Origin: Rhodocyclales bacterium | Lineage (GTDB): Bacteria > Pseudomonadota > Gammaproteobacteria > Burkholderiales > Rhodocyclaceae | NCBI GenBank assembly: GCA_003105015.1 | Contig: PQAF01000048.1 | Span: 23,143-87,142 of the forward strand | Reading direction: 5' to 3' | Length of the DNA stretch: 64,000 nucleotides | Shown: positions 1 through 9,678 of the stretch, piece by piece | How positions within the stretch are numbered: position 1 is the first letter of the stretch | How the letters are laid out: every line of letters starts with the position of its first letter | Program-made: the position numbers and the translations under genes | The notes under the pieces: generated by a model | Database searches by the model: none | What the model saw: the letters and a program-made list of their open reading frames with translations, nothing else | What the model was told of the DNA's origin: nothing

Positions 1-865
1 GGTGCAGTTGCGCGTCGTGGTGGATGAGATACGCCTGGCAGAAATGGCGGTGACGCGACAGGGCCAGGGACTGTCGACGCAAACGGAGAAATTGGCGAAC
101 CTCGCAGCCGAGCAGCAGGACAGCGTGCTGCGCGTCTCGGCGGCGATGGAGGAAGTCAGTGTTTCCATCAGCGAAGTGGCGCGCAGTTCCGGCCAGGCTT
201 CGGACTCGGCACGCTCGACGCGCGCAGTCATTGATCGGGGAAGCGAGCAATTGGCACTTAACAATGCCTCGACCCTGCGTGTAGTGGCGGTTGTCGAGGA
301 ATCCGCGAAGGCGATGTCGGAGCTTTCGGGATCGATTCAGCAGATCGGCAGTATCACCAATGTCATCAAGGATATTGCGGAACAGACCAATTTGCTGGCA
401 CTCAATGCAGCAATCGAGGCGGCTCGCGCAGGCGAGCAGGGGCGCGGATTCGCCGTGGTTGCGGATGAGGTGAGGAAACTCGCGGAGCGCACTGCAAACA
501 GCACGGCCGAGATCACGCGCATGGTAGCCCAGGTTCAGCAAACGACGGGCGCTGCCGTTGTTTCCATGGACAATGCCGCTCGTGAAGTGCAGACCGGCCG
601 TGAATTGCTCGACGCAACGAACGTTCAGTTCCAGGAAATCAATCGTGCCGCTGACGATGTGCTGCATTCGGCCCAGCATATCGCCGATGCCACAAGAGAG
701 CAGTCGGTTGCGGCTGAGGATGTGGCCAAGAACATGGAACACATCTCGCAGATGATTGAGCAGAACAATCAAAGCGTTCAAGGGGTCAGCGATTCGACCC
801 TGCTGCTGACTCGGACAGCAAGTGAGCTGCACTCGATTGTCGAGCACTTTGGTGCGGTGAGCTGA
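1..865 (+). CDS. Methyl-accepting chemotaxis protein, C-terminal part (5' truncated by window edge)
   Basis: This is the cytoplasmic signalling domain of a chemoreceptor that controls the CheA/CheW kinase array. The visible 287 residues are a long alpha-helical, Ala/Glu/Gln-rich coiled coil. The near-invariant hairpin tip lies at about residues 119-163 of the visible part and contains EQTNLLALNAAIEAARAGE and GFAVVADEVRKLAERT. No sensor, membrane or HAMP region is visible because the gene runs off the left edge; the GTG at position 2 is simply the first codon in view, not a credible start. It ends 42 bp before the convergent stop of the large GGDEF-EAL gene, with no clear terminator between. 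The ligand cannot be inferred. Confidence 0.93.
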   Translation, partial: VQLRVVVDEIRLAEMAVTRQGQGLSTQTEKLANLAAEQQDSVLRVSAAMEEVSVSISEVARSSGQASDSARSTRAVIDRGSEQLALNNASTLRVVAVVEESAKAMSELSGSIQQIGSITNVIKDIAEQTNLLALNAAIEAARAGEQGRGFAVVADEVRKLAERTANSTAEITRMVAQVQQTTGAAVVSMDNAAREVQTGRELLDATNVQFQEINRAADDVLHSAQHIADATREQSVAAEDVAKNMEHISQMIEQNNQSVQGVSDSTLLLTRTASELHSIVEHFGAVS

Positions 866-907
866 TATCGTTGAGTAAGGCCTTGCTGTGCGTTCGGATC
901 GCTGTTC

Positions 908-3900
908 CTAGGCCGCCCGGGATTCGCCGGCCTCGGCCTGGTTCGCCAGAATTTGGGCAATCGCCTCTGCGGGTTGTGGCTTGCTGAATAAATATCCCTG
1001 GCATTCGTCGCAACCATGGGACTTCAGGAAGGCAAACTGTTCCGGGGTTTCGACCCCTTCGGCAATGACTCGCAGGTTGAGATTCTTGGCCATGGAGATG
1101 ATGGCCAGCGTGATAGCAGCGTCGTTCGGGTCGTCGCTAAGGTCACGCACAAATGATTGGTCGATCTTCAGGATATCCAGAGGGAAACGCTTCAGGTATG
1201 AGAGCGATGAGTAACCGGTGCCGAAGTCGTCAACGGCGACCAGCACCCCCAACTCGCGCAAACTGATCAGGGTGGCCTCCGGTGCGCTGCCGCGCATCAG
1301 TGTGCTCTCAGTGAGCTCAATTTCCAGGTGATCCGGCGTGAGGCCGCTGTCGGCGAGGGCTTCGTGGAGCATGCCGACAAAGCCGGCCTGCTGGAACTGG
1401 CGCGGCGAGACGTTGACGGCCATGGTGCCCATGCCGTCCCAAAGTCCGCTGTCGATCCATTCCATGCACTGCTGACAGGCCGTTTTTAGTACCCACTCGC
1501 CGATAGGGAGAATTTGCCCGGTTTCCTCGGCAAGCGGAATGAAGCGGGCAGGAGACACGAAACCGAATTCGGGGTGTTGCCAACGTATGAGCGCTTCAAG
1601 ACCGACGATCCGGCCGCTCGAGACGTCGATGCGTGGCTGGTAATAGAGGCGGAACTGGTTTTCCGCGACAGCCTTCTTCATGGCCCGCTCGAGTGAGAGG
1701 CGTTCCATGAGCGCCTCATTCATCTCGACGGTGTAGAACTGGAAATTGTTCCGCCCCTGTGACTTGGCATGGTACATGGCGATGTCGGCATGTTTGACGA
1801 GGTCCGTACCATTCAGCGCGTCTGCCGGGTAGAGGGCGATGCCGATGCTGGCGGTGACGGATACCTCGTGTCCCGACAGGTGAACGGGCTTGACCAGCGA
1901 CGCCTGAACCTTTTCCGCCACACCGATGGCACCTGGAGCAATCCCCCGGGAAATTTCACCGCAGTCCGGCAGCAGGATGACGAATTCGTCGCCGCCCATT
2001 CTGGAAACAGTATCGCCCTCCCGTATGCAGGAGAGGATGCGTTGTGCCGTCTCCTTAAGTAAAAGGTCGCCGGCACCGTGCCCCATCGAATCGTTGATCT
2101 GCTTGAAATGATCGATATCGAGAAACATCAGTGCGACGGTTTTCTGCTGCCGGCGTGCCGAGGATAATGCCAACCGCAAATGATCTTCCAGCATCGGGCG
2201 GTTTGGCAGGCCGGTCAAGGCATCGTAGTAAGCCAGGCGATGGATGCGCTCCTCTGTGGCCTTCTGTTCCGTTACGTCCGAGAAGAGTGCCGCATAGTGG
2301 GTTACCTTGCCCTTCTCGTCGCGAATCGCGCTGATGGTGAGCCATTCCGGATAGGTTTCGCCGTTCTTGCGCCGGTTCCAGATTTCGCCACACCACTGAC
2401 CCTTTTCGCCCAGAGTGCGCCACATTTCACGGTAGAACATTGCGTCGTGGCGGCCGGAGTTGAGCACAGATGGGCTGCGGCCGATCACTTCCGCATGCGA
2501 GTAGCCGGTGATGCGGCAGAAGGCCTCGTTGACACGCAGAATTCTTGACTGGGCGTCGGTAATCATGACGCCTTCCGAACCGTGCTCGATCACCGATGAG
2601 GCAAGTTGCAGGTTGGCTTGGGTACGCCTGTCCTCGATCAGCATGCGGGCAAGATGAATGAAGCGGTCGACCACCTGCATCTCTCGCGGTTCGGGCACAC
2701 GCGGACGGTTGTGGTAGACGGAGATGGTGCCTAGCACCTCGCCGGTCGAGGACATGATGGGCGTCGACCAGCAAGCATGGAAGCCGTTGGCGAAGGCCAG
2801 ATCGCGCAGATCGCGCCAGGCTGGATCGATGCCGATATCGGCCACAATGACTCGTGCCTTCATGTAGGCCGCCTGTCCGCCGCTGCCCGCTTGCGGCCCG
2901 GGTTCCATCCCGTCGATGCGGTCTCTGAATTCCTGTGCGATGGCAGGAGCTGCGCCGTGCCGCAAATGATGGTCGTCAATTAGCTGAAGCGATATTGCCG
3001 ACTTGATAGGTAAGATGGATTCCAGATCCCGGCAGAGGATGTCGAGAATATGGGGCAACTCCGTTCCGGCGGCCAGTTGTTCGAAGATGCGGCGTTCCGC
3101 CGCCAGCAGCAGTTCGGATTGCTTGATCTCGTTGATGTCGGTGAGCGAGCCGGCAAAGCGGTAGGCCTTGACCTTGGTGTTGCGCAAGGCGAGGCCGCGG
3201 CCTCGGAACCAGCCATAGCTCCCATCGCGCCGTTTCAGGCGATATTCCTCGTTGAACGGAGGGCCGCCGCTCATGGCACGGTAAACGGCCGCAAGAGCCC
3301 GGTCGCGGTCATCCGGATGAAGGCTGTCGCGAAACAGGAAGTTCTGGCGGAATTCGACCTCGCTCTCGAATCCGAGCAATTCGCGGAAACGGGGCGAGTA
3401 GTACACCCAGTCTTTCTCGATATCCCAGTCCCAGACACCATCCGAGGTGCCGCGGATGACCAGTGAGAGTCGCTCCTCGCTTTCGCGCAAGGCGGCTTCT
3501 GCCTGTCGGCGGGTAGTGATGTCTCGAAAGATGACTTGCACCAGGCGGCGATTGCCGGAAACGAAGGAGGAGGCGCTGACTTCGGCATGCAGGGAGGTGC
3601 CGTCGAGCCGAAGCAGGCGCTCTTCCACCACTGGGACTGAGCGCGTGGATTGCAGGTCCGTCTGGCGCAGAGCGACCATTTCGCGCGAGTCGGCATGCAC
3701 GAAGTCGAGAATGTCGCGGCCGATCAGTTCGCCGGCGCTGCGGGCGCCAAGGATGCGTACTGCCGCAGGATTGGCGAATTCGACGACGTTCTTGTGATGA
3801 ATCAGTATGCCGTCGGTCGAGTGCTCAACGAGCAGTCGATAGCGCTCCTCGCTTGCGTGCAGGGCCTCCTCCGACTGGCGGCGTTCGGTAATGTCGCGCT

Positions 3901-5533
3901 GAATGCCGAAGGCGCCGCATATGCGTCCCGCAACATCGTGGAACGCAATGTAGTCGCCTTCCACCCACATCTGCGTACCGTCTGCCCGGCGCTCGTCGGT
4001 TTCCAGGCGGACATGGCCGTTGTCGAGGAATTCCTTCAGTACCTGGCGACCGTAGTTGGGATTGTGATCAAAGAACGCGGAGAAGGGGCGCTCGACGAAT
4101 TGTTCCGGTTTGGCCCTGTATTGCGCCAGAAAAGCGGCATTAACCTTGATGACGCGAAGGCCTTCGCCGAGACGGTTGAGTGCTTCTTCGCAAGGCTGTT
4201 CCGGATCCCAGGCGACGGGGTCTTCGGTTTCCATCATGAAGAAACTGTCCAGGGATTGCGCAAAGAAGAGTTCCAGGCGGGATTCGCTGGTGCGCAGCGC
4301 TTCCAGCGTGCGGCGCTCCTCGGTGGCGTCGTAGGAAATGCCGACGTAGTGGGTAATCCCGCCTTTCCCGTCACGAATGGCAACAAGCGACAACTTCTGC
4401 AGATAGATGTCGCCGTTTTTGCGACGGTTCCATAATTCCCCGCTCCACTGGCTCTGCTGTCCTAGTGTCGCCCACATCCGGGAGTAGAAATTCGCGTCGT
4501 GGCGGCCGGATTTGAGAATGCGTGGATTCTGGCCAATGACCTCATCGGGCGCGTATCCGGTAATCCGGCAGAAGGCCGGATTGACGGACTGGATGGTGCC
4601 CGTAGAGTTGCAGACAAGAATGCCTTCCCGGGCAGACTCGAAAACCTTTCCCATCAATACCGAGAAGTGCTCGCTGCCGAACAGCCGTTGCACTTGCTCG
4701 CGTAGCGTTTGCTGGATGTGCTTGTGCTGTGCGCTCTCAACGGCCGCAAGCAAGTCGGCGTAGCTCAGGAGACCGCTGATGCGCCCCTCCTTGTCCTGCA
4801 CTCCCAGATGGCGGATCTGCTGTGTCGCGAAGAGGCTGCGAGCATCGATGACAGTGGATTCCTGCGGGATCGTGATGAGTGGATAGGTTGCTGCCTCCGA
4901 CAGGGTAACCCGAGTGGCGCCCAGGCCGATCAGCCGCACGACATCGCGTTCCGTGAAGATGCCTTTCTCACCTTTGTCGCTGGCAACTACCACTGCATCC
5001 CAGCGCTGCTGCCGCATTCTTGCCGCAGCTTCAGAGACGGTCAGCGTTGCGGGCAGGGTAGGCGGAACCGGCCGCATGATGGCGGCGATCTCGACAAGTC
5101 GAAGATATGCCTCGGCACCCTGATGGCTAACGAGGTCCGTCTGGCTGATGAGCCCGCAGGGGACCCCTCTTGCGTCTGTTACGACGAGATGTCGAATGCC
5201 CGTCTCTTTCAGGCGCGTGGCCGCCTCTTCAACGGAGGTCTCGGCGGTTGCGGAAATCACCGGCGCACTCATTACCAGGCGGATGGGACGTTCCAGTGCC
5301 TGCGGGTTGTCGAGCGGTACGGCCAGGGCGTCTCGCTCCGTCCAAATCCCGACCACCTTGCCGGCGTCGACAACGAGAATTGAGCTGTACCTGCTTGCGC
5401 TCATGCGTTCCGCGGCCATCCGCACGGATGTGTCGGCTCCGCAGGTCAGGAAATGCGTCGAGGCGATGCGGCCAATAGTGAATTTTTCTTGCATGTTGGG
5501 CAGACTCAAACCGATAAAGTCATATCGGCCCAA
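908..5533 (-). CDS. Very large CBS-PAS-GAF-GGDEF-EAL protein (diguanylate cyclase/phosphodiesterase)
   Basis: This 1541-aa protein is a predicted cytoplasmic sensor that makes and/or degrades cyclic di-GMP. Domain order by eye: about four CBS repeats (residues 20-280), a series of PAS modules (about 305-820) with repeated ITGY and WNRRKNG(D/E) elements typical of PAS-PAC, a GAF-like domain (830-990), a further PAS (1000-1120), GGDEF (1125-1290; intact GGDEF at about 1179) and EAL (1300-1535; EALIRW at about 1312, DDFGTGYSS, KIDQSFV, IAEGVE). No transmembrane segment or signal peptide is apparent. Both catalytic signatures look intact, so it could be bifunctional. Start is uncertain: ATG at 5533 or ATG at 5494, neither with a strong ribosome-binding site. 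The CBS repeats suggest nucleotide binding (inference). Confidence 0.9.
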   Translation of the reverse strand: MGRYDFIGLSLPNMQEKFTIGRIASTHFLTCGADTSVRMAAERMSASRYSSILVVDAGKVVGIWTERDALAVPLDNPQALERPIRLVMSAPVISATAETSVEEAATRLKETGIRHLVVTDARGVPCGLISQTDLVSHQGAEAYLRLVEIAAIMRPVPPTLPATLTVSEAAARMRQQRWDAVVVASDKGEKGIFTERDVVRLIGLGATRVTLSEAATYPLITIPQESTVIDARSLFATQQIRHLGVQDKEGRISGLLSYADLLAAVESAQHKHIQQTLREQVQRLFGSEHFSVLMGKVFESAREGILVCNSTGTIQSVNPAFCRITGYAPDEVIGQNPRILKSGRHDANFYSRMWATLGQQSQWSGELWNRRKNGDIYLQKLSLVAIRDGKGGITHYVGISYDATEERRTLEALRTSESRLELFFAQSLDSFFMMETEDPVAWDPEQPCEEALNRLGEGLRVIKVNAAFLAQYRAKPEQFVERPFSAFFDHNPNYGRQVLKEFLDNGHVRLETDERRADGTQMWVEGDYIAFHDVAGRICGAFGIQRDITERRQSEEALHASEERYRLLVEHSTDGILIHHKNVVEFANPAAVRILGARSAGELIGRDILDFVHADSREMVALRQTDLQSTRSVPVVEERLLRLDGTSLHAEVSASSFVSGNRRLVQVIFRDITTRRQAEAALRESEERLSLVIRGTSDGVWDWDIEKDWVYYSPRFRELLGFESEVEFRQNFLFRDSLHPDDRDRALAAVYRAMSGGPPFNEEYRLKRRDGSYGWFRGRGLALRNTKVKAYRFAGSLTDINEIKQSELLLAAERRIFEQLAAGTELPHILDILCRDLESILPIKSAISLQLIDDHHLRHGAAPAIAQEFRDRIDGMEPGPQAGSGGQAAYMKARVIVADIGIDPAWRDLRDLAFANGFHACWSTPIMSSTGEVLGTISVYHNRPRVPEPREMQVVDRFIHLARMLIEDRRTQANLQLASSVIEHGSEGVMITDAQSRILRVNEAFCRITGYSHAEVIGRSPSVLNSGRHDAMFYREMWRTLGEKGQWCGEIWNRRKNGETYPEWLTISAIRDEKGKVTHYAALFSDVTEQKATEERIHRLAYYDALTGLPNRPMLEDHLRLALSSARRQQKTVALMFLDIDHFKQINDSMGHGAGDLLLKETAQRILSCIREGDTVSRMGGDEFVILLPDCGEISRGIAPGAIGVAEKVQASLVKPVHLSGHEVSVTASIGIALYPADALNGTDLVKHADIAMYHAKSQGRNNFQFYTVEMNEALMERLSLERAMKKAVAENQFRLYYQPRIDVSSGRIVGLEALIRWQHPEFGFVSPARFIPLAEETGQILPIGEWVLKTACQQCMEWIDSGLWDGMGTMAVNVSPRQFQQAGFVGMLHEALADSGLTPDHLEIELTESTLMRGSAPEATLISLRELGVLVAVDDFGTGYSSLSYLKRFPLDILKIDQSFVRDLSDDPNDAAITLAIISMAKNLNLRVIAEGVETPEQFAFLKSHGCDECQGYLFSKPQPAEAIAQILANQAEAGESRAA

Positions 5534-5654
5534 TGCCAGAAAAATTGAGGGGCTTGTGCGTTCGGGAGTCGAAGAGAATCAGTCGCTCCGGAGTGCCCGA
5601 TTGGCGCGGGTTCCGGCGCGATGTCGTATTGCTTAGGTTATTTGAGGAATGCCC

Positions 5655-6461
5655 CTAGGCCCCAGCTTTATTGTGCTCTATGAGGGCATAAGCCGAGTGG
5701 TTGTGGATCGATTCGAAGTTCTCTGATTCCACCACATAGGCATCGATGCGCCTTTCGGCGTTGAGCAGCGCTGCGACGTCCCGGACCATGTCCTCCACGA
5801 ATTTCGGGTTGTCGTATGCGCGCTCGGTGATGAACTTCTCGTCCGGGCGTTTGAGCAGGCCATACAGCTCGCATGAAGCCTGGCTTTCGACCAGTTGCAC
5901 CAGTTCCTCGATCCAAACGAAGTCGTTTGTCGTCGCCGTAATGGTGACGTGCGAGCGCTGGTTGTGCGCGCCGCGCTCGGAAATCTTTTTCGAGCAGGGG
6001 CACAGGCTGGTGACAGGCACCAGCACCTTCATGGTGAAGCGGTACCTGTCGCCGTCGCAGACCTGTCCGATGAAGGTCACCTCGTAGTCCATCAGACTCT
6101 GCACGCCCGAGACCGGCGCCTTCTTGTTAACGAAGTAAGGGAAGGTCATTTCGACGAGGCCGGTTTCGGCCTCGAGCCGCTTGACCATCTCGCGCACCAT
6201 CGGCTCGAAATTCTCCACCGAGATCTCGCGCTCGTTGGCATTGAGGATTTCGACGAAGCGCGACATGTGCGTGCCCTTGAAATTGTGGGGCAGGCCGACG
6301 TACATGTTGAAGACGGCGATGGTGTGCTGCACGCCGCCGTCCTTGTCCATCACCTTGACGGGATGGCGGATCGACTTGATGCCGACCTTGTTGATGGCCA
6401 GCTGGCGGGTGTCGGCGGAGCCTTGGACGTCGGGTATGGCCATGGTGTCGTTCATCTTCAT
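5655..6461 (-). CDS. folE2: GTP cyclohydrolase FolE2
   Basis: This enzyme converts GTP to dihydroneopterin triphosphate, the first step of folate (and possibly queuosine) synthesis. The 268-aa protein has the FolE2/COG1469 signatures: VGLPHNFKGTHMSRFVE near residue 50 and the CPCSKKISERGAHNQRS block with the metal-binding Cys near residue 150. The start chosen is ATG 6461, preceded by GAGAGAG at good spacing; the longer open frame upstream has no family similarity. It follows dxs on the same strand after 70 bp and may be co-transcribed with xseB-ispA-dxs. FolE2 is the zinc-sparing type in several bacteria, but no Zur site was recognised. Its leader is complementary to the putative small RNA at 31075-31152. 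Confidence 0.96.
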   Translation of the reverse strand: MKMNDTMAIPDVQGSADTRQLAINKVGIKSIRHPVKVMDKDGGVQHTIAVFNMYVGLPHNFKGTHMSRFVEILNANEREISVENFEPMVREMVKRLEAETGLVEMTFPYFVNKKAPVSGVQSLMDYEVTFIGQVCDGDRYRFTMKVLVPVTSLCPCSKKISERGAHNQRSHVTITATTNDFVWIEELVQLVESQASCELYGLLKRPDEKFITERAYDNPKFVEDMVRDVAALLNAERRIDAYVVESENFESIHNHSAYALIEHNKAGA

Positions 6462-6531
6462 GTTGCTCTCTCGGGGTTGGGTGCATTTATTAGCGTTCTC
6501 TTTTAAACGCATCCTATCATTCCCGACAGAA

Positions 6532-8385
6532 TCACTCAAGTATTGCCTGTTTGACCCTTTCGGCGATGCTCTTGGCGTCCAAGCCCAGCTGTGCCAATAG
6601 GGCGGTGGAATCGCCATGCTCGGTGAAATGGTCGGGCAGGCCCAGGCGCAGCAGCCGGGTGTTCAGGCCCTGCTCTTCCAGGGACCGCGCGACTTCAGCG
6701 CCGGCACCGCCGATGACGACATTTTCCTCCAGCGTGACCAGCAAGTCATGGCCGAAGGCGAGTTCCTTGACCAGGGCATGGTCTAGCGGCTTGACGAAGC
6801 GCATGTTCGCGACGGTGGCATTGAGCAGGCCGCCTGCCTCGAGGGCCGGGGCCAGCATGCTGCCGAAGGCGAGCAGGGCGATTCGGCTGCCGGAACGGCG
6901 GACCTCTCCCTTGCCTAGCGGCAGGCCGGTGAGTTCGCTCTGCGGCGCGACGCCCGGTCCATGGCCGCGCGGATAGCGCACGGCGCTGGGGCCCTCGTGG
7001 CGGAAGGCCGTGGTGAGCATCTGCCGGCACTCGTTCTCGTCGGCGGGGGCCATGACCACCATGTTCGGCACGCAGGTCAGGTAGGACAGGTCGAAGGCGC
7101 CGTTGTGCGTGGCACCGTCGGCGCCGACCAGGCCGCCGCGGTCGATGGCCAGCATCACCGGCAGGTTCTGCAGGGCGATGTCGTGGATCAGTTGGTCGTA
7201 GGCGCGCTGCAGGAAGGTCGAATAGATGGCCACCACCGGCTTGATGCCTTCGCAGGCGAGGCCGGCGGCGAAAGTCAGTGCGTGCTGCTCGGCGATGCCG
7301 ACGTCGTGGAAGCGTTGCGGGAACTCTTCGGCGAAGCGCACCATGCCGGAGCCTTCCTTCATGGCCGGCGTGACGGCGACGAGGTGCGGGTCCTGCGCCG
7401 CCATGTCGCACAGCCAGTCGCCGAAGACTTGGGTATAGGTCAGCTTGCCGCCGCCCTTGCCCTGCTGGATGCCACTCTCGCTGTTGAACTTCGAGACGCC
7501 GTGGTACAGCACGGGATCGGCTTCGGCCAGCTTGTAGCCTTGGCCCTTTTTGGTGATGACATGGAGGAACTGCGGTCCCTTCAATTCGGCGATGTTCTTC
7601 AGCGTCGGCACCAGCGAATCGAGGTCGTGGCCGTCGATCGGGCCGATGTAATTGAAGCCGAACTCCTCGAACAACGTGCCCGGGGTCAGCATGCCCTTCA
7701 GGTGTTCCTCGGTGCGCTTGGCGAATTCCAGCAGCGAGGGCGAGACGCCTAGCACCTTTTCGCCGGCGCGGCGGGCGGCATTGAAGGCATGGCCGGAGAA
7801 CAGCCGTGCCAGGTACTTGTTGAGCGCGCCGACCGGCGGCGAGATCGACATGTCGTTGTCGTTGAGGATGACGAGCAGGTTGGCATCCGCTACACCGGCG
7901 TTGTTGAGCGCCTCGAAGGCCATGCCGGCCGTCATGGCGCCGTCGCCGATGACGGCGACGACGTGCTTCTCCTCGCCCCGGTCCCGTGCGCCGATGGCCA
8001 TGCCCAGCGCCGCCGAGATGGAGGTCGAGGAATGTCCCGTGCCGAAGGTGTCGTAGGGGCTCTCGTCGCGGCGCGGAAAGCCCGAGACGCCGCCGAGCAT
8101 GCGCAGCTTGGCCATGCCGTCGCGCCGGCCGGTGAGCACCTTGTGGGCGTAGGTCTGGTGGCCAACGTCCCAGACGAGGCGATCCTCCGGTGTGATGAAG
8201 ACGTAGTGCAGCGCGATGGTCAGTTCCACCGTGCCGAGGTTCGAGGAAAGGTGACCACCCGTCTTCGACACCGATTCGATGAGGAACTCGCGCAGCTCCT
8301 GCGCCAGCTGTGGCAATTGCTTGCGATCGAGCTGGCGCAATTCCGCGGGGCTGTTGATGGTGTCGAGCAGGGGATAGGCGGACAT
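6532..8385 (-). CDS. dxs: 1-deoxy-D-xylulose-5-phosphate synthase
   Basis: Dxs is a thiamine-diphosphate enzyme that joins pyruvate and glyceraldehyde 3-phosphate, the entry step of the MEP isoprenoid pathway. At 617 aa it is full length (E. coli 620). Visible motifs are GHQTYAHKVLTGR, the ThDP/metal site GDGAMTAG...NDNDMSI, the EQHALTFAAGLA segment and DRGGLVGADGATHNG. Start ATG 8385 (MSAYPLLDTI) lies 23 bp after the ispA stop; the frame upstream of this is the shadow of ispA. It sits in a minus-strand operon with ispA and xseB. ispH, the last MEP enzyme, is also in this window, at 19.5 kb. Confidence 0.98.
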   Translation of the reverse strand: MSAYPLLDTINSPAELRQLDRKQLPQLAQELREFLIESVSKTGGHLSSNLGTVELTIALHYVFITPEDRLVWDVGHQTYAHKVLTGRRDGMAKLRMLGGVSGFPRRDESPYDTFGTGHSSTSISAALGMAIGARDRGEEKHVVAVIGDGAMTAGMAFEALNNAGVADANLLVILNDNDMSISPPVGALNKYLARLFSGHAFNAARRAGEKVLGVSPSLLEFAKRTEEHLKGMLTPGTLFEEFGFNYIGPIDGHDLDSLVPTLKNIAELKGPQFLHVITKKGQGYKLAEADPVLYHGVSKFNSESGIQQGKGGGKLTYTQVFGDWLCDMAAQDPHLVAVTPAMKEGSGMVRFAEEFPQRFHDVGIAEQHALTFAAGLACEGIKPVVAIYSTFLQRAYDQLIHDIALQNLPVMLAIDRGGLVGADGATHNGAFDLSYLTCVPNMVVMAPADENECRQMLTTAFRHEGPSAVRYPRGHGPGVAPQSELTGLPLGKGEVRRSGSRIALLAFGSMLAPALEAGGLLNATVANMRFVKPLDHALVKELAFGHDLLVTLEENVVIGGAGAEVARSLEEQGLNTRLLRLGLPDHFTEHGDSTALLAQLGLDAKSIAERVKQAILE

Positions 8386-8408
8386 GATTCTTTTCGGTGC
8401 AGCGCGCT

Positions 8409-9296
8409 TCAGAACTTGCGGGTGACGATGAAGTGGGCCAGTTCGTGCAGGCGGCGGCCGCGCTCGCCGAAGGCTTCGATGGCCTCCCGCGCCTCTGTAC
8501 GCAGGGCATCCGCCATTTCCCGCGCCTCGGCCAGACCCATGGCGCTGACATAGGTGGCCTTGCCCTGGGCGGCATCCTTGCCGGCGGTCTTGCCCAGCGT
8601 CGCCGTACTCGCCTCGGTGTCGAGGATGTCGTCGACGACCTGGAAAAGCAGGCCGACGCGCTTGGCGAAATGATCCAGGCGTGCCATTTCGTCCTCCGGC
8701 AATGGCGGACCGCACTGCGCGCCGAGCAGGATCGCCGCGCGGATCAGCGCGCCGGTCTTGTGCACGTGCATGAACTCCAGTTCCGGACGCGTCAACTCCT
8801 GGCCGGTGCCCTCGATGTCGATCATCTGACCGCCGGCCATGCCGCGCGAGCCGGCGGCATGCGCGAGGAGGCGCAGCATCCCGATCTGGCGGCGCGCGTC
8901 ATCGGCCAGCACGTGATCGGAAAGCAGCAGGAAGGCCTGCGACTGCAGGGCATCGCCGACCAGCAGGGCGGTGGCCTCGTCGTACTCGACGTGGCAGGTG
9001 GGCTTGCCGCGGCGCAGGACGTCGTTGTCCATGCAGGGCAGATCGTCATGCACCAGGGAGTAGGCGTGGATCATCTCGACGGCGCAACCGGCGATGTCCA
9101 GGCGCGCAGGCTCTGCGCCGACCAACTCGCCTGCGGCGTGGCACAGCAGGGGACGCACGCGCTTGCCGCCGCCCAGGGTGGCATAGCGCATGGCCCGGTG
9201 CAGGCGCTGTGGGGCAATGTCGGCGGAAGGCAGCAGGCTTTCGAGCGCACGCTCGGTGCGCTGCTGCACGGCAGTCATCCAGCTTTGGAAATCCAT
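8409..9296 (-). CDS. ispA: Farnesyl diphosphate synthase (polyprenyl synthetase)
   Basis: IspA condenses dimethylallyl and isopentenyl diphosphates to geranyl and farnesyl diphosphate. The 295-aa protein carries the first Asp-rich motif DDLPCMDND and the second DDILD, plus GGKRVRP near the N terminus. It is the usual length for the family. Start ATG 9296 (MDFQSWM) is 7 bp after the xseB stop, giving a tight xseB-ispA-dxs operon as in many proteobacteria. It is directly upstream of dxs, so its substrate supply and product formation are transcriptionally coupled. Confidence 0.97.
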   Translation of the reverse strand: MDFQSWMTAVQQRTERALESLLPSADIAPQRLHRAMRYATLGGGKRVRPLLCHAAGELVGAEPARLDIAGCAVEMIHAYSLVHDDLPCMDNDVLRRGKPTCHVEYDEATALLVGDALQSQAFLLLSDHVLADDARRQIGMLRLLAHAAGSRGMAGGQMIDIEGTGQELTRPELEFMHVHKTGALIRAAILLGAQCGPPLPEDEMARLDHFAKRVGLLFQVVDDILDTEASTATLGKTAGKDAAQGKATYVSAMGLAEAREMADALRTEAREAIEAFGERGRRLHELAHFIVTRKF

Positions 9297-9303
9297 GAGG
9301 AGG

Positions 9304-9546
9304 CTATTCCGGTGAGCCTGGCAGGTCGCGCAATACGCCCGCTTCAAGCACCTGGATCTTCTGCTCGGCGGCGGCCAGCGCACTCTGGCAATGCTTGAGC
9401 AGCGCCGCGCCGCGCTGATAGGCGGCAAGCGACTCTTCCAGGCTGAGCTTGCCGGTTTCCATGCCCTGCACGATGGATTCCAGTTCGGCCAGCGCCGCCT
9501 CGAAGGAAGCGGGCGGCTCGGGCTTGTCGTTCGGTGCTTGGCTCAT
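9304..9546 (-). CDS. xseB: Exodeoxyribonuclease VII small subunit
   Basis: XseB is the small subunit of exonuclease VII, which degrades single-stranded DNA together with XseA (not in this window). The 80-aa sequence has the family core: SFEAALAELESIVQ, LSLEESLAAYQRG and LLKHCQSAL. It is the first gene of the minus-strand xseB-ispA-dxs(-folE2) operon, so the operon promoter should lie in 9547-9660, upstream of it and divergent from the EamA gene. Confidence 0.95.
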   Translation of the reverse strand: MSQAPNDKPEPPASFEAALAELESIVQGMETGKLSLEESLAAYQRGAALLKHCQSALAAAEQKIQVLEAGVLRDLPGSPE

Positions 9547-9678
9547 TGGGGATTGTTGACTAGCAAACCATAATCATAGCGTATTGCCTTCTTCTGGGCA
9601 CGCTGCGCTTCGACTATACTCGGCGACTTTTCGCAACAACATTAACGGGTTGAAGCTTTTTCCCGACTCTTTTCCGGG

